Assembly (NCBI GenBank): GCA_016938655.1
Contig: JAFGUG010000083.1
Span: 1 to 46,122 of the forward strand
Direction of reading: 5' to 3'
Length of the DNA stretch: 46,122 bases
DNA from: Thiotrichales bacterium
GTDB lineage: Bacteria; Pseudomonadota; Gammaproteobacteria; Thiomicrospirales; Thiomicrospiraceae
Below are positions 26,313 to 35,433 of this stretch, piece by piece. The translations under genes were made by a program, and so were the position numbers. The number at the start of each line of letters is the position of its first letter. The first letter of the stretch is position 1. The notes beneath the pieces were generated by a model that made no database searches, was not told where the DNA came from, and saw only the letters and a program-made list of their open reading frames with translations.

Positions 26313-27089
26313 TTAATCTTCTTGTTTACGGGTAAACACCCAATCGGTTTCAGAAGACTGCTCGGGATCAAACTTATAACCATCCACATCAAAAAACTTC
26401 AGATCTTCGGCATTTTCAACTTGGTGATCGGCTGCATAACGCGCCATTAACCCACGTGCTTTTTTGGCGTAAAAACTGATGATCTTATATTTACCCCCCT
26501 TCCAATCTTTAAAAATGGGGGTAACGATTCGTCCGTTTAAATCTTTCTTTTTAACCGCTTTAAAATACTCGTTCGAAGCTAAATTCACTAATGTTTGGCT
26601 GTCTTGTTCGGCTAACTGTTCATTCAGTAAATCGGTGATTTGATTGCCCCAAAACGCATACAAATCTTTGCCTTTTTGATTGGCAAACTTGGTGCCCATC
26701 TCTAAACGATAGGGCAACATATCGTCACACGGTTTTAACAGACCATATAAGCCCGACAAAATTCGTAAATGGGTTTGAATGTACGCAACGCCTTGTTCAG
26801 AAAGCGAATAGGCATCTAGCCCTTGATACACATCGCCTTTAAACAACCAAGCGGCTTGCTTGGCGTGCGCGGCTGGAAACGGACGTTGCCAGGCTTGAAA
26901 ACGCTCGTAGTTTAACTCAGACAACTTCTCACTGATGTGCATCAACTGCCCTACTTCCACTGGGCCAATCTGTTGCAGCTCCTCAATTAAAGCCGCGGCT
27001 TCATCTAAAAAAGCACATTCGGTGTGTAAATCGGTTTGCACCGGCGTAGTTTCATCTAAGGCTTTGGCAGGTGAGACGACCATTAACAT
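26313..27089 (-). CDS. yaaA: Peroxide stress protein YaaA (DUF328)
   Basis: A 258-residue protein of the YaaA family, which in Escherichia coli limits free iron during H2O2 stress. Recognisable segments: [13 protein letters not shown] at the start, RAFPAAH-like [49 protein letters not shown] and [18 protein letters not shown]. The length equals the usual 258 residues. The frame is open to 27125, but the ATG at 27089 has AAGGA about nine bases upstream and gives the family N-terminus. An AGCAGGCCTGCT palindrome at 26281-26292 sits right behind the stop, before the DyP gene. Confidence 0.95.
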   Translation of the reverse strand: MLMVVSPAKALDETTPVQTDLHTECAFLDEAAALIEELQQIGPVEVGQLMHISEKLSELNYERFQAWQRPFPAAHAKQAAWLFKGDVYQGLDAYSLSEQGVAYIQTHLRILSGLYGLLKPCDDMLPYRLEMGTKFANQKGKDLYAFWGNQITDLLNEQLAEQDSQTLVNLASNEYFKAVKKKDLNGRIVTPIFKDWKGGKYKIISFYAKKARGLMARYAADHQVENAEDLKFFDVDGYKFDPEQSSETDWVFTRKQED

Positions 27090-27250
27090 CGTGTTTTCCT
27101 TCTCTCTATGATTAATGTATTTCAACTATTTTAACCAATTGAAACGGCTATATTCACCCTCATCCTTGAATAATTGTTCAAAACACATGAAAGAAGATTA
27201 TGATAAATGGGGTGACACGCATTTTTTAATTAACTTTGGAGGGATTCAAG

Positions 27251-27577
27251 ATGGAAAGATTGCAAGAAACCGGTGCGATGATGGGACGTCTAATGAAGGA
27301 CATGCCCGATCAATTAAAAAGTTTTGGGGCATTTGTAAAAGGCGCAGAAGCCTCAGGTGCACTCGATGAAAAAACCAAACATTTAATGCTTCTGGCCTTG
27401 GGCGTCGCATTTCAATGCTCTTGGTGCATTGCGGTTCACACAAAAGGCTGTGTCGACGCAGGCTCCAACAAAGAAGAGATTCTAGAAGCCGCCATGATGG
27501 CCGTGGTTATGGGCGGTGGTCCAAAACTCATGTACATTGAAGTGGTTTACGAAGAACTCGATAAATACTTTAAGTAA
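27251..27577 (+). CDS. AhpD-like carboxymuconolactone decarboxylase family protein
   Basis: A 108-residue all-helical protein with the AhpD signature CSWCIAVHTKGCVDAG: a CxxC redox pair and the conserved His four residues later. The CMD family includes alkylhydroperoxidase AhpD and related disulfide reductases, so a peroxide or redox role is likely and agrees with the neighbouring yaaA and DyP genes. The ATG at 27251 has GGAGG at nine to ten bases; the longer frame from 27236 starts at a non-ATG codon. The upstream region between it and yaaA is about 160 bp and divergent. No -35/-10 was called. Confidence 0.88.
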   Translation: MERLQETGAMMGRLMKDMPDQLKSFGAFVKGAEASGALDEKTKHLMLLALGVAFQCSWCIAVHTKGCVDAGSNKEEILEAAMMAVVMGGGPKLMYIEVVYEELDKYFK

Positions 27578-27787
27578 CCATTCTCCTATCAAAGCCAGAC
27601 TGTTTTCAGCAATCTGGCACTCACTTTTCCGTTAATCGATTTAAAACAGACGCCTCACCTATATCCTCCGCTTGTTAACAACTTCTCTTCTGATTATTCA
27701 CTTTTACAGACATTAAACCGCTGAATAAACCCACTTAACCCAGCAAACATCGCCGAGCATTGGATAAGTAAATAACGACACCTAGAG

Positions 27788-27843
27788 ATTAAATGGTAAA
27801 TTTTTACATATTTTATTGACACCCTTGAATTAAATGGTAAACT
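27788..27843 (+). promoter_or_regulatory. Promoter with duplicated operator-like element before the unknown exported gene
   Basis: TTGACA at 27816-27821, 16-base spacer, TAAACT at 27838-27843. ATTAAATGGTAAA occurs at 27788-27800 and again at 27829-27841, 41 bp apart; the second copy covers the spacer end and -10. GTAAA-TT-TTTAC dyad symmetry is visible in the first. This looks like a strong promoter under repression or activation. Confidence 0.65.
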
Positions 27844-27909
27844 TTCCCATAAGTTAAGTGAGCAACTTTCTTAACACACTCAAAATTCACTCTAAAAAGG
27901 CGTTATATT

Positions 27910-28311
27910 ATGAAAAACTTACTGCTTACTACCCTATTCACAGGCCTGCTATTTGCCGGCAATGCTTCTATGGCAATGTCGAGTTCACAAGATGAAAGCG
28001 CAGCGAAAGCCCCTAAGGTAACCACCATGAACCTGCCTGAAACGGCAAAAGAGCTTGAACAAAAAGCGGAGACAAACGCTGAAAAAATGACTCAAGACGC
28101 AACTAAAAAAGCCGCTGACAAACTGTCTGATAAAACTGAGCCACAGGCACAAAGCACAGAAATCATTGATGAAATGGTGCAAAGCAAACTGGAAACACAA
28201 ATGATGGTACTAGCCTCAGCCGAAAAAGTTGAGAACTGCTGGGCATGGAACGCTTGCATTGATCGTCATCGCGATAACGAAGCGGGGTATGACTCTTACG
28301 CCTTTAACTAA
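27910..28311 (+). CDS. Small exported protein of unknown function
   Basis: A 133-residue protein that I do not recognise. It has a signal peptide (MKNLLLTTLFTGLLFAGNASMA). The central region is low-complexity and rich in Ala, Lys, Glu and Thr (KELEQKAETNAEKMTQDATKKAADKLSDKTEP), probably helical. The tail contains two cysteines, CWAWNACIDRHRDNE, which could form a disulfide. The start follows AAAAAGG. It has its own strong promoter with a repeated element and its own terminator, so it is a monocistronic, regulated gene. A CAGGCCTG copy lies in the signal peptide at 27941. Periplasmic or outer-membrane stress protein is only a guess. Confidence 0.7.
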   Translation: MKNLLLTTLFTGLLFAGNASMAMSSSQDESAAKAPKVTTMNLPETAKELEQKAETNAEKMTQDATKKAADKLSDKTEPQAQSTEIIDEMVQSKLETQMMVLASAEKVENCWAWNACIDRHRDNEAGYDSYAFN

Positions 28312-28351
28312 GGTAAGAATCTTTTAAACAAACCTCAGCCTCAAGCAAAAC

Positions 28352-28382
28352 AAAGCCTCACTGATAAGTGGGGCTTTTGTGT
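28352..28382 (+). terminator. Terminator of the unknown exported gene
   Basis: AAAGCCTCACT at 28352-28362 pairs with AGTGGGGCTTT at 28367-28377 (one wobble) around a GATA loop, followed by TTGTGTT. Confidence 0.85.
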
Positions 28383-28426
28383 TATCTCAATATAATCTGT
28401 AAAAACAAAAACGTTAGACACAAAAA

Positions 28427-28445
28427 AGGCCTGAAATTCAGGCCT
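28427..28445 (-). terminator. Terminator built from two palindrome copies (AGGCCTGAA..TTCAGGCCT)
   Basis: AGGCCTGAA at 28427-28435 and TTCAGGCCT at 28437-28445 are perfect mirrors around one base. On the minus strand the stem is followed by a run of T's (28426 downward), which fits a rho-independent terminator for the HicA-like gene. The stem is made of CAGGCCTG, the iterated palindrome of this region. Confidence 0.8.
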
Positions 28446-28478
28446 GCTTCTTTATACGTTTTAAAACGATTTGTAAGG

Positions 28479-28745
28479 TTAAATCGTATCTGGCGTCAGT
28501 TTAATCTCTTCTAAAAAGTGACGTAACTTAGTCACTTCAGGCTTGTCTGCCAACTCATGCCCGTGATGCGGTAAACCCAAGGTTATCTCTTTATCACGAA
28601 TCACAATGTGCGCTCGGTTGGCATTGGACACGTCGATTTGCGCACCAAAATGCTCAAGCGTATGCTTGAGTTTTTTCCAGTCAATGTTCGTGGCAATCGG
28701 GTGGGCAAAAACTTTCTCGATAATTGCTTTATGTTTGTGGCTCAT
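28479..28745 (-). CDS. HicA-like small protein, no HicB partner nearby
   Basis: An 88-residue protein resembling proteins annotated as HicA-family toxins: MS-KHK-IIEKVFAHPI-NIDWKKLKHTLEHFGA, then a short basic and beta segment (NRAHIVIRDKEITLGLPHHGHEL) and VTKLRHFLEEI. HicA toxins normally have a catalytic His in a dsRBD-like fold and are coded with a HicB antitoxin; no HicB ORF is next to it, and the neighbours are unrelated. It may be a solitary, domesticated member rather than a functional toxin. The start follows AGAGGA. The identity is moderately supported. Confidence 0.6.
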   Translation of the reverse strand: MSHKHKAIIEKVFAHPIATNIDWKKLKHTLEHFGAQIDVSNANRAHIVIRDKEITLGLPHHGHELADKPEVTKLRHFLEEIKLTPDTI

Positions 28746-28881
28746 GTTTGATTCCTCTTTGAATTTTGTTTTACTCTTTACTTGATTTCATTTTAAAACA
28801 AAACCGCTTGTTCGCCACTTAAAGCAACCAAAACTTATTTCAGATTAAGAACAAATCTTAACCGGTAAGCAAGCGAACGCT

Positions 28882-29595
28882 TTAACTTTTAGAATCACTT
28901 AATAAACGCATCAAATGCGTCGTTTCTTGCAGTGAAAGTGCTCGGTATTCATTCGGACCCAGACCGTCTAACGATAAATTCATAATCTGAGTGCGCTGTA
29001 ACCGATGAACTCGGAAGCCCAACGCCAGACACATTCGTCGAATCTGCAAATTGAGCCCTTGAGTTAACACAATTTTAAATGTCAGTTCGTCGACTTGAGT
29101 CACCTGACACGGCAAGGTAACCGTATCTAAAATCGGCACACCCTTGGCCATCTGGGTTAAAAACGCTTGTGTGATTGGTTTGTTGACGGTAACCAGATAG
29201 GTTTTTTGGTGCGCATTTTCCGCCCGCAAAATTTGATTAAAAATCGCGCCATCATTGGTTAACAGCAACAACCCTTCCGAAGCCTTATCCAACCGCCCCA
29301 CTGCAAACACCCGTTCTGGGTAGGCCAAAGCCGCCACTAAGTTACCCGCCACACTCGGGTCGTTGGTGCAAACCACACCAACGGGTTTGTGATAGACAAG
29401 ATAAATTGGTTTCGGCTTGCCGCCAATCAGCTGGCCGTTCACTCGAATTTGGTCTTGTTCACTGACCAACTGGCCGACTTGTGCCAATTGATCATTTACC
29501 AATACCTGCCCGGCCAAAATCAGCCGATCCGCCGCCCGTTTAGAGCAGACGCCGACTTGACTGAGATATTTATTGATTCTTATGGCATTCAACAT
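28882..29595 (-). CDS. rluF: 23S rRNA pseudouridine synthase, RluF type
   Basis: A 237-residue enzyme of the RsuA/RluF family. It has an N-terminal S4 RNA-binding domain (IRINKYLSQVGVCSKRAADRLI). The catalytic Asp lies in the FAVGRLDKASEGLLLLTNDG motif. RluF-like segments follow: HQKTYLVTVNKPITQAFL, GVPILDTVTLPC and LTQGLNLQIRRMCLALGFRVHRLQRTQIMNL. RluF modifies U2604 in 23S rRNA. RsuA and RluB or RluE are close relatives, so subgroup identity is less certain than family identity. It lies after murU on the same strand, separated by 112 bp containing two CAGGCCTG copies (29630 and 29682). Confidence 0.85.
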   Translation of the reverse strand: MLNAIRINKYLSQVGVCSKRAADRLILAGQVLVNDQLAQVGQLVSEQDQIRVNGQLIGGKPKPIYLVYHKPVGVVCTNDPSVAGNLVAALAYPERVFAVGRLDKASEGLLLLTNDGAIFNQILRAENAHQKTYLVTVNKPITQAFLTQMAKGVPILDTVTLPCQVTQVDELTFKIVLTQGLNLQIRRMCLALGFRVHRLQRTQIMNLSLDGLGPNEYRALSLQETTHLMRLLSDSKS

Positions 29596-29707
29596 GAACG
29601 GTTCGGTTCAAAAAAGAGATAAAAATGAGCAGGCCTGCCATAACGCTGAACGCATTTAAAAGCCGCCCGTTTCAAACCCAACAGGCCTGTTGAGTTACAT
29701 AAAGCGA

Positions 29708-30412
29708 TTACGGGCAAATTAACTGCTCTGTTTGCCGCAAGCGTTCGAGCGTACCAATATCAGACCACAGCCCTGTATATAATGCACCGCTGGCTTGTTG
29801 ACGTTGCATGGCGTTGCGTAATATGGGCGCAAGCGGAATAAAATCGACGGCCATCCCTGCGAATAAATTGGGGCTTAAGACGCTGATGCCTGCAAAAGTG
29901 TGTTCGCCCTGCTCGGTCACCTGACAATCTGAGGTTAAGCCAAAATCCCCCTTTTGATTGTGCGCCGGACTGGGCACCAACATTAAGTGCGCTTGTATAC
30001 TGCGTTCAACCGACATTGTGTGTGCTTTTAATAACAAAGGCTCAAACGGTAAATCGGTATACACATCACCATTCACCAAAATAAACGGTTCCGAGCCCAA
30101 CAGAGGCAAGGCATTAATAATGCCGCCCGCGGTCTCTAAACCGCCTTCGGGTTCGGGTGAGTAGATCAGCGAGACCCCCCAACGCTCACCGTTACCCAAG
30201 GTTTGTTCAATTTTGTGCCCAAGCCACGCATGATTAATCACAATCTCTTGGACACCCGCTGTGGCCAATTTTTCAATGTGATACTCAATCAACGGTTTGC
30301 CGCACAACGGCACTAAGGGTTTGGGAACCGAATCGGTTAAAGGGCGCAGACGTTTGCCTCGTCCGGCCGCTAAAATCATGGCTTTAATGGGTTTGGAAGA
30401 CGTTTCAGGCAT
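29708..30412 (-). CDS. murU: N-acetylmuramate alpha-1-phosphate uridylyltransferase MurU
   Basis: A 234-residue nucleotidyltransferase that makes UDP-MurNAc from MurNAc-1-phosphate in the cell-wall recycling route that bypasses MurA/MurB. The nucleotidyltransferase signature AMILAAGRGKRLRPLTDSVPKPLV is followed by GKPLIEYHIEKL, the metal-binding Asp in FILVNGDVYTDLP, and WSDIGTLERL near the end. Its start codon immediately follows the amgK stop (no gap), so the pair is translationally coupled. AmgK and MurU are the known partners of this pathway in Pseudomonas and relatives. The length fits the family. Confidence 0.93.
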   Translation of the reverse strand: MPETSSKPIKAMILAAGRGKRLRPLTDSVPKPLVPLCGKPLIEYHIEKLATAGVQEIVINHAWLGHKIEQTLGNGERWGVSLIYSPEPEGGLETAGGIINALPLLGSEPFILVNGDVYTDLPFEPLLLKAHTMSVERSIQAHLMLVPSPAHNQKGDFGLTSDCQVTEQGEHTFAGISVLSPNLFAGMAVDFIPLAPILRNAMQRQQASGALYTGLWSDIGTLERLRQTEQLICP

Positions 30413-31495
30413 TTACACAGAGTCTTTTGCAGTTTGACTGAGTGCGTGGCGGGTTGATTGCATCATTGAATGTGACAACACTCGGCTCTCAATAATCTCC
30501 ACTAACCACGCCATCTCTGGGTAGTTCGCTCCCACTTGCACAATGTAATTTAACGTTAACGGAATATCATTCAAGTACCCGTCTTTGCCGTCACGATGAT
30601 ACAAGCGCGCAAAAATACCCGCCGCTTTTAAATGGCGCTGAATCCCCATTAAGTCCATCGCTTTAACAAACTTTTGCCACTCATCTTTGGCAATGATTTG
30701 GTGTTCGCACAGTTGAAGAAAGTACTGACGTTGCCACTCTTTTACCTGTTCAATAGGCCAGGCAATATAACAGTCACGCAACAGTGAGACCGCATCATAG
30801 GTCAGTGGCCCATAAACCGCATCTTGAAAGTCTAAAACACCCGGATTATCCTGCTCGGTAACCATTAAATTACGGCTGTGGTAATCGCGATGCACATAGG
30901 TTTTAGGCTGCGCTAAGGCCGATTCAATCAAATTTTGTTTAACCTGTTGCCAATCGTGTTTTTGCAGGGTGTTAAGTGGCATTTCCAAATGCGTCCCCAG
31001 CAACCAGTCACTGAACAGATCCATTTCACGATTTAACAACTCGGCATCGTAAACAGGCAACTGTTTTGCCGCACTAAACCCTTTCATTTGCAGGGTCACC
31101 AAGGCGCTTAACGCATCTTGATAGAGTCGATCTACTTTCTCTTCCGCAGCCTGTTCTAATTCCGAAAGATAGGTCACCGTACCTAAGTCAGAGAGCAACA
31201 AAAATCCTTGTTCTAAGTTTTGTTCAATCACCTGGGGGACGTGTAAGCCCATCTTGACCAATTGATTGGAGACCGTAATAAACGGTTCGCAATTTTCTTG
31301 TTCAGGTGGCGCATCCATAATAATGTAGCTACTTGCAAGCGGGTTTGTAGCGTCGGGATCGCCGATGACGTTTATTCTAAAATAGCGTCTAAAGCTGGCA
31401 TCGCTGGATGCGGCGACCGGTTCGGAGACTTGCGCCCCTTGCAATAAAGGCAGGCTTTCAAGCCAGGCTAACATCCACTGAAATCTTTCATTCAT
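30413..31495 (-). CDS. amgK: N-acetylmuramate/N-acetylglucosamine kinase AmgK
   Basis: A 360-residue phosphotransferase of the APH family, phosphorylating the anomeric carbon of MurNAc or GlcNAc before MurU acts. The substrate and nucleotide region has SDASFRRYFRI and LLLSDLGTVTYL. The catalytic loop has the Asp and Asn in YVHRDYHSRNLM, and the metal-binding Asp is in GVLDFQDAVYGPLTYD. It is upstream of murU with zero spacing and divergent from lptD across 42 bp. That AmgK-MurU-LptD arrangement is standard in gammaproteobacteria with this recycling route. No obvious ribosome site precedes the ATG. Confidence 0.93.
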   Translation of the reverse strand: MNERFQWMLAWLESLPLLQGAQVSEPVAASSDASFRRYFRINVIGDPDATNPLASSYIIMDAPPEQENCEPFITVSNQLVKMGLHVPQVIEQNLEQGFLLLSDLGTVTYLSELEQAAEEKVDRLYQDALSALVTLQMKGFSAAKQLPVYDAELLNREMDLFSDWLLGTHLEMPLNTLQKHDWQQVKQNLIESALAQPKTYVHRDYHSRNLMVTEQDNPGVLDFQDAVYGPLTYDAVSLLRDCYIAWPIEQVKEWQRQYFLQLCEHQIIAKDEWQKFVKAMDLMGIQRHLKAAGIFARLYHRDGKDGYLNDIPLTLNYIVQVGANYPEMAWLVEIIESRVLSHSMMQSTRHALSQTAKDSV

Positions 31496-31537
31496 AAACA
31501 GAATACTCGGTTAAAATAGGCAACCTACGAATAATTA

Positions 31538-33997
31538 ATGATTCTCTGCTTGATGTCAAACTTGATTCCCGCTTTTAACAGACTTTTTAAAAACGAGGGT
31601 TCTGCACCTTTGGCAGACAGCTCATTAAAAAGTACACTCAAAAAAGCGCCTTTTCGTTGCAAAGTAACCGTGTCCAACTCAGCAGGCCTGCTGATTTTGG
31701 CAACGGTCAGTCTGATAAGCCTAAGCTCAACAGTTCACGCAGAAAACCAACCTAAATCAGCAAACCATTCAAACACTCAAACCCTTGAAGCCTGCCAACC
31801 GCAATGGATTACCGAACCCCTTGAAGTCAACTCCGAAGAGGAATCCGGCGAAATCCAAGTGGATGCCGATAGGCTCACCCAACCACAAAGCGAGCTTTAC
31901 GAGCTCAATGGCTCAGTGGTGATTAGTCAACCAGGCATGGTGCTATTAGCTGACAAAATTCAATATCAGCGTGAGCAAGAACAGATGGATGCGTTTGGCA
32001 ATATCGCCCTGCACAGTGACGATTTAATTGTGCAAGCCGATGAAGCGCACATTAACAATCAGCGCCAATCAGCCGAACTGCTCAATGTGCGCTACCAGAT
32101 GAAACCGAGTCGTGCACACGGCAAAGCCACTCGCATTGAGGTCAATCAAACCGATAATATTGCAACCTTAGAGCAGGCTACCTTTACCACCTGCCCCATT
32201 CAACAAACGATTAAGCAAGTGGCTAATGAAGACGACACCACCGCCCCCCTTTACGGTGAAAAAGTGGCGTGGCAACTTGATTTTGATGACGTTGAAATTA
32301 ATCAACAAAGACGACGGATTATCGGTAAAAACACCACATTGCGTTTTCATGACGTCCCGATTTTTTACAGCCCATATTTTGATTTTCCGCTCGACAATCG
32401 TGCCAGTGGACTGCTGTTTCCCGAGTTTGGTAGTTACCGAGGGCTAAACGATCGCCAATCAAGTTTGTATTACGCCCAACCCTACTACTTTAATTTAGCC
32501 CCCAATTACGATGACACCTTAACCACCCTGTTTATGGAAAATCGTGGCCTGATTCTGGAGAACGAGTTTCGTTACCTAGAAAAAACCGGCCCCGTCACCC
32601 ATCGTGCCGCCTTAACTTTAACCGGCTTAAACGACCAGCAAGCTGACCTTGGCGTAAATGATGAAACCGTTGACCAACGCTGGCGCGCTAAGTTAATTGC
32701 CGACCAAGTTTGGAGCCCTAATTTAACCAGCAGCGTAGTCTGGCATGAGACATCGGACGAAAGCTTTTTTACCGACATACCCGTTGAGCAACGCTATAAA
32801 TCCGTGACCAATATTGAACGCTACATCCAAGCCGACTATCGACAAGATAACTGGCACGCCTACGCTCAGGTCTTAAATTATTTACCACTGCGCGATGCGA
32901 TTGATAACTACAAAAAACAGCCTGAAATTGGCGCCAACTACTACCAAACATTCGGCAATTTTCGTTTTGATATGACGGCGGAAACCACCCAGTTTGCAGT
33001 CGCGTCAAGCAACACGACCTTGCCAGAAGCACAAAGAACCCGCCTAGTGCCGGCACTAAGCTATGGCATCAATAAACCTTACGGCTACTTGAAAGCCAAT
33101 GCGATTGCGAATAACCTGCATTACTCCATAAACGATAATGCCAACAATACAACGGGCGAATCGGACGTTAATTACACGGTAATGCAATACGCGCTGCGTG
33201 GCGGATTGTTGTTTGAACGCGATTTAAAAATAGGTAACCGACGCTTTTTGCAAACGCTGGAACCGGAACTGCAATATTTAATCGTGCCTTATGTGAATCA
33301 AGCCAATGTACCGCTATTCGACACGCGTGATAAAAGCTTAGATTTTTCCAACTTATTCGCACTTAACCGCTTTAGTGGCTTTGATCGCATTGGCGACACC
33401 CAACAAGTGACCGTCGCGTTAACCAGTAAAATCTTAAGCCCGGAAGGTCGGCCATTTTTAGAAGCAGGGATTGGCCAAATTATCTATCTAGATGATCGGG
33501 AGGTCAGCCTAACGAACAGTGAAGCGGTGATTACCGACAAATCTGATTACTTTGTCAAACTGGGGCTGACAACCGACCAGCTCTACCTGTCGTCAACCAG
33601 TCAGTTCTCGCAAGACAATAACGCCCTACTCAACGCCAATAGTCGACTTCGCTGGAATTACACACCGGCTACCAAACTATTGTTAAATCATACCCTTACC
33701 GACAACCAACTGCCGGATGAAAAAGAGACGCTGGCACTGGGTGCTACCTTTCAGTTTAATAGTAACTGGCAAGCGGGAACCTACTGGAACTACGACGTCA
33801 CCAATGGGGTTCGTAATGAGGTAACCAACGCCATTCGTTACGACGACTGTTGTTGGGCAGGAGAATTATCAGTAGAAAAAACACAATTGGAAAATGGTCT
33901 GTATAATTACAGCTTTCAATTCTTAATTGAATTTAAAGGCTTAAGCAGTGGCGGTCATTCGTTTCAAGACTACTTAGGCAGTAAACTGAATTTTTAA
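31538..33997 (+). CDS. lptD: LPS-assembly protein LptD
   Basis: An 819-residue outer-membrane beta-barrel that inserts lipopolysaccharide together with LptE. The N-terminus is unusually long: a basic region precedes the hydrophobic segment (LLILATVSLISLSSTVHA, residues about 50-67). The ATG at 31553 is a possible alternative and neither has a clear ribosome site. The OstA-like periplasmic domain follows (QVDADRLTQPQSELYELNGSVVISQPGMVLLADKI), then the barrel with PIFYSPYFDFPLDNRASGLLFPEFG and the RNAIRYDDCCWAG-like cysteine pair (YDDCCWAGELS). The barrel's Cys pair near the C-terminus and the early Cys (EACQPQW) support disulfide-linked maturation. A GCAGGCCTGC copy lies at 31682 within the signal region. 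It leads the lptD-surA-pdxA-rsmA-apaH cluster. Confidence 0.93.
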   Translation: MILCLMSNLIPAFNRLFKNEGSAPLADSSLKSTLKKAPFRCKVTVSNSAGLLILATVSLISLSSTVHAENQPKSANHSNTQTLEACQPQWITEPLEVNSEEESGEIQVDADRLTQPQSELYELNGSVVISQPGMVLLADKIQYQREQEQMDAFGNIALHSDDLIVQADEAHINNQRQSAELLNVRYQMKPSRAHGKATRIEVNQTDNIATLEQATFTTCPIQQTIKQVANEDDTTAPLYGEKVAWQLDFDDVEINQQRRRIIGKNTTLRFHDVPIFYSPYFDFPLDNRASGLLFPEFGSYRGLNDRQSSLYYAQPYYFNLAPNYDDTLTTLFMENRGLILENEFRYLEKTGPVTHRAALTLTGLNDQQADLGVNDETVDQRWRAKLIADQVWSPNLTSSVVWHETSDESFFTDIPVEQRYKSVTNIERYIQADYRQDNWHAYAQVLNYLPLRDAIDNYKKQPEIGANYYQTFGNFRFDMTAETTQFAVASSNTTLPEAQRTRLVPALSYGINKPYGYLKANAIANNLHYSINDNANNTTGESDVNYTVMQYALRGGLLFERDLKIGNRRFLQTLEPELQYLIVPYVNQANVPLFDTRDKSLDFSNLFALNRFSGFDRIGDTQQVTVALTSKILSPEGRPFLEAGIGQIIYLDDREVSLTNSEAVITDKSDYFVKLGLTTDQLYLSSTSQFSQDNNALLNANSRLRWNYTPATKLLLNHTLTDNQLPDEKETLALGATFQFNSNWQAGTYWNYDVTNGVRNEVTNAIRYDDCCWAGELSVEKTQLENGLYNYSFQFLIEFKGLSSGGHSFQDYLGSKLNF

Positions 33998-34109
33998 TTG
34001 CCTTTTTGTGCTCTCATTAGCCAACAACCCATAACCCAATGGCACAAAAAGCTTAAGGTACATTTGAACACTCATAACCGCCGATTGCGGCGCGATTTAA
34101 GGTCTTACG

Positions 34110-35402
34110 ATGACAAGCATTGCAAAAAAACTGTTCTATTCTCTTACCACCTCGTTACTGCTGTTGGTCTCAACAAACAGTGTCGCTGACCAACTGCTCG
34201 ACCGTGTTGCAGCCATTGTCAATGATCAGATCATTCTGCAAAGTGAGCTCGACATTAAAACCCAAGAAACCGCAATGGGGTTGCGCAGCCAAAACATTCC
34301 TGTCAACAGCGTAAAAGAGTTGCAGAGCAAAGTATTAGACTCCATGATTTTAGAATTGCTGCAAAAACAGCGTGCCGAACAGTCCGGGTTGAGCGTGACC
34401 GATGAAGAGATTAATGAGCAGCTCACGCAGATTGCTTCCAAAAACAATTTAAGCCTGCTGGATCTGCGTAATCGCTTAAATGCCGATCAACCTGGCGGCT
34501 TTAGCGCACTTCGTGAAACCATTAAACAACAACTGCTCATTCAAAAACTTCGTCAAAAAGAGGTGATTAGTCGCACCATGGTGACCGAAGATGAAATTCA
34601 AAACTACTTACAACGCAGTCGTTTAGATAACAGCAACACCAAAACCCGTTTACGCCACATTCTCATTACCCTGCCTGAATCGGCCACCGCACAGCAACGT
34701 GAAGAAGCCCGTGGGCAAATTGACGACATCGCAAAACGTCTGCAATTGGGTGAATCGTTTCAACAGTTGGCGGTTCGTTACTCTAAAGGCAGCAAAGCGC
34801 TGCAAGGTGGGGATTTAGGTTGGTTAAAACAAGAGCAAATCCCGACCTTTTTCTCCGACGTTTTGGCCGATTTAGAGGTGGGGGATATCAGCCCAGTCAT
34901 CAGCAGCCCAAGCGGTTTTCACATTATTAAATTAGTTAATCGTCAAGATGATAATAGCCAGTTAGTGAAACAGTACAAGCTGCACCGTTTTATCATCTTA
35001 AGCAGCGATGCCGAACAGCAGACACAAGTTCCGGCCACCATCCAAGAGATAGTCGACAACACCAAAGACGTCGATACCTTTAAGAACCTGAGCATCCGTT
35101 TTGCAGACATTCCTAAAGAAGTGAACGCACAAAGCGACATGGGCTGGTTAAGCAGCAAAAAACTGCCACCTGAACTGGTTAATAACCTAGATCAAATGCC
35201 GGTTAACAGTGTGGCAACGCCAACTGCCACTAGCCAAGGTTGGGTGCTGTTCTTCTTAGAAGGTGTGCGTGATTTTGATGAAAATCAAGCCGATTTAGAG
35301 AAAAAAGCCATCCAAGAAATTCGTCAACGTAAAGCCAATGAAACCTTCGAAATTTGGCTACGACGTTTAAAAGATGAAGCGTTTGTGGATATTCGTATTT
35401 AA
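34110..35402 (+). CDS. surA: Periplasmic chaperone and peptidyl-prolyl isomerase SurA
   Basis: A 430-residue protein that escorts outer-membrane proteins, including LptD, to the BAM complex. It has a signal peptide ending NSVA before DQLLDRVAAIVNDQIIL, the family's mature start. The N-terminal chaperone domain includes the SxSxxEIN-like helix (LSVTDEEINEQL). Two parvulin domains follow: RLRHILITLPES... SKGSKALQGGDLGWL, then a second (KLHRFIILSS, QSDMGWLSSKKLPPEL). The C-terminal helix (LEKKAIQEIRQRKANETFEIWLRRLKDEAFVDIRI) is canonical. AAGGT precedes the ATG. It is 112 bp downstream of lptD. Confidence 0.96.
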   Translation: MTSIAKKLFYSLTTSLLLLVSTNSVADQLLDRVAAIVNDQIILQSELDIKTQETAMGLRSQNIPVNSVKELQSKVLDSMILELLQKQRAEQSGLSVTDEEINEQLTQIASKNNLSLLDLRNRLNADQPGGFSALRETIKQQLLIQKLRQKEVISRTMVTEDEIQNYLQRSRLDNSNTKTRLRHILITLPESATAQQREEARGQIDDIAKRLQLGESFQQLAVRYSKGSKALQGGDLGWLKQEQIPTFFSDVLADLEVGDISPVISSPSGFHIIKLVNRQDDNSQLVKQYKLHRFIILSSDAEQQTQVPATIQEIVDNTKDVDTFKNLSIRFADIPKEVNAQSDMGWLSSKKLPPELVNNLDQMPVNSVATPTATSQGWVLFFLEGVRDFDENQADLEKKAIQEIRQRKANETFEIWLRRLKDEAFVDIRI

Positions 35403-35433
35403 ACGCCTTTAACCCGACCCTTTACAAAACCCA

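Noticed and set aside
27166..27181. TTGAA-N6-TTCAA dyad upstream of the AhpD-like gene as an OxyR or other operator
   Set aside because: The arms are only five AT-rich bases, easily found by chance, and do not match a known peroxide-regulator site.
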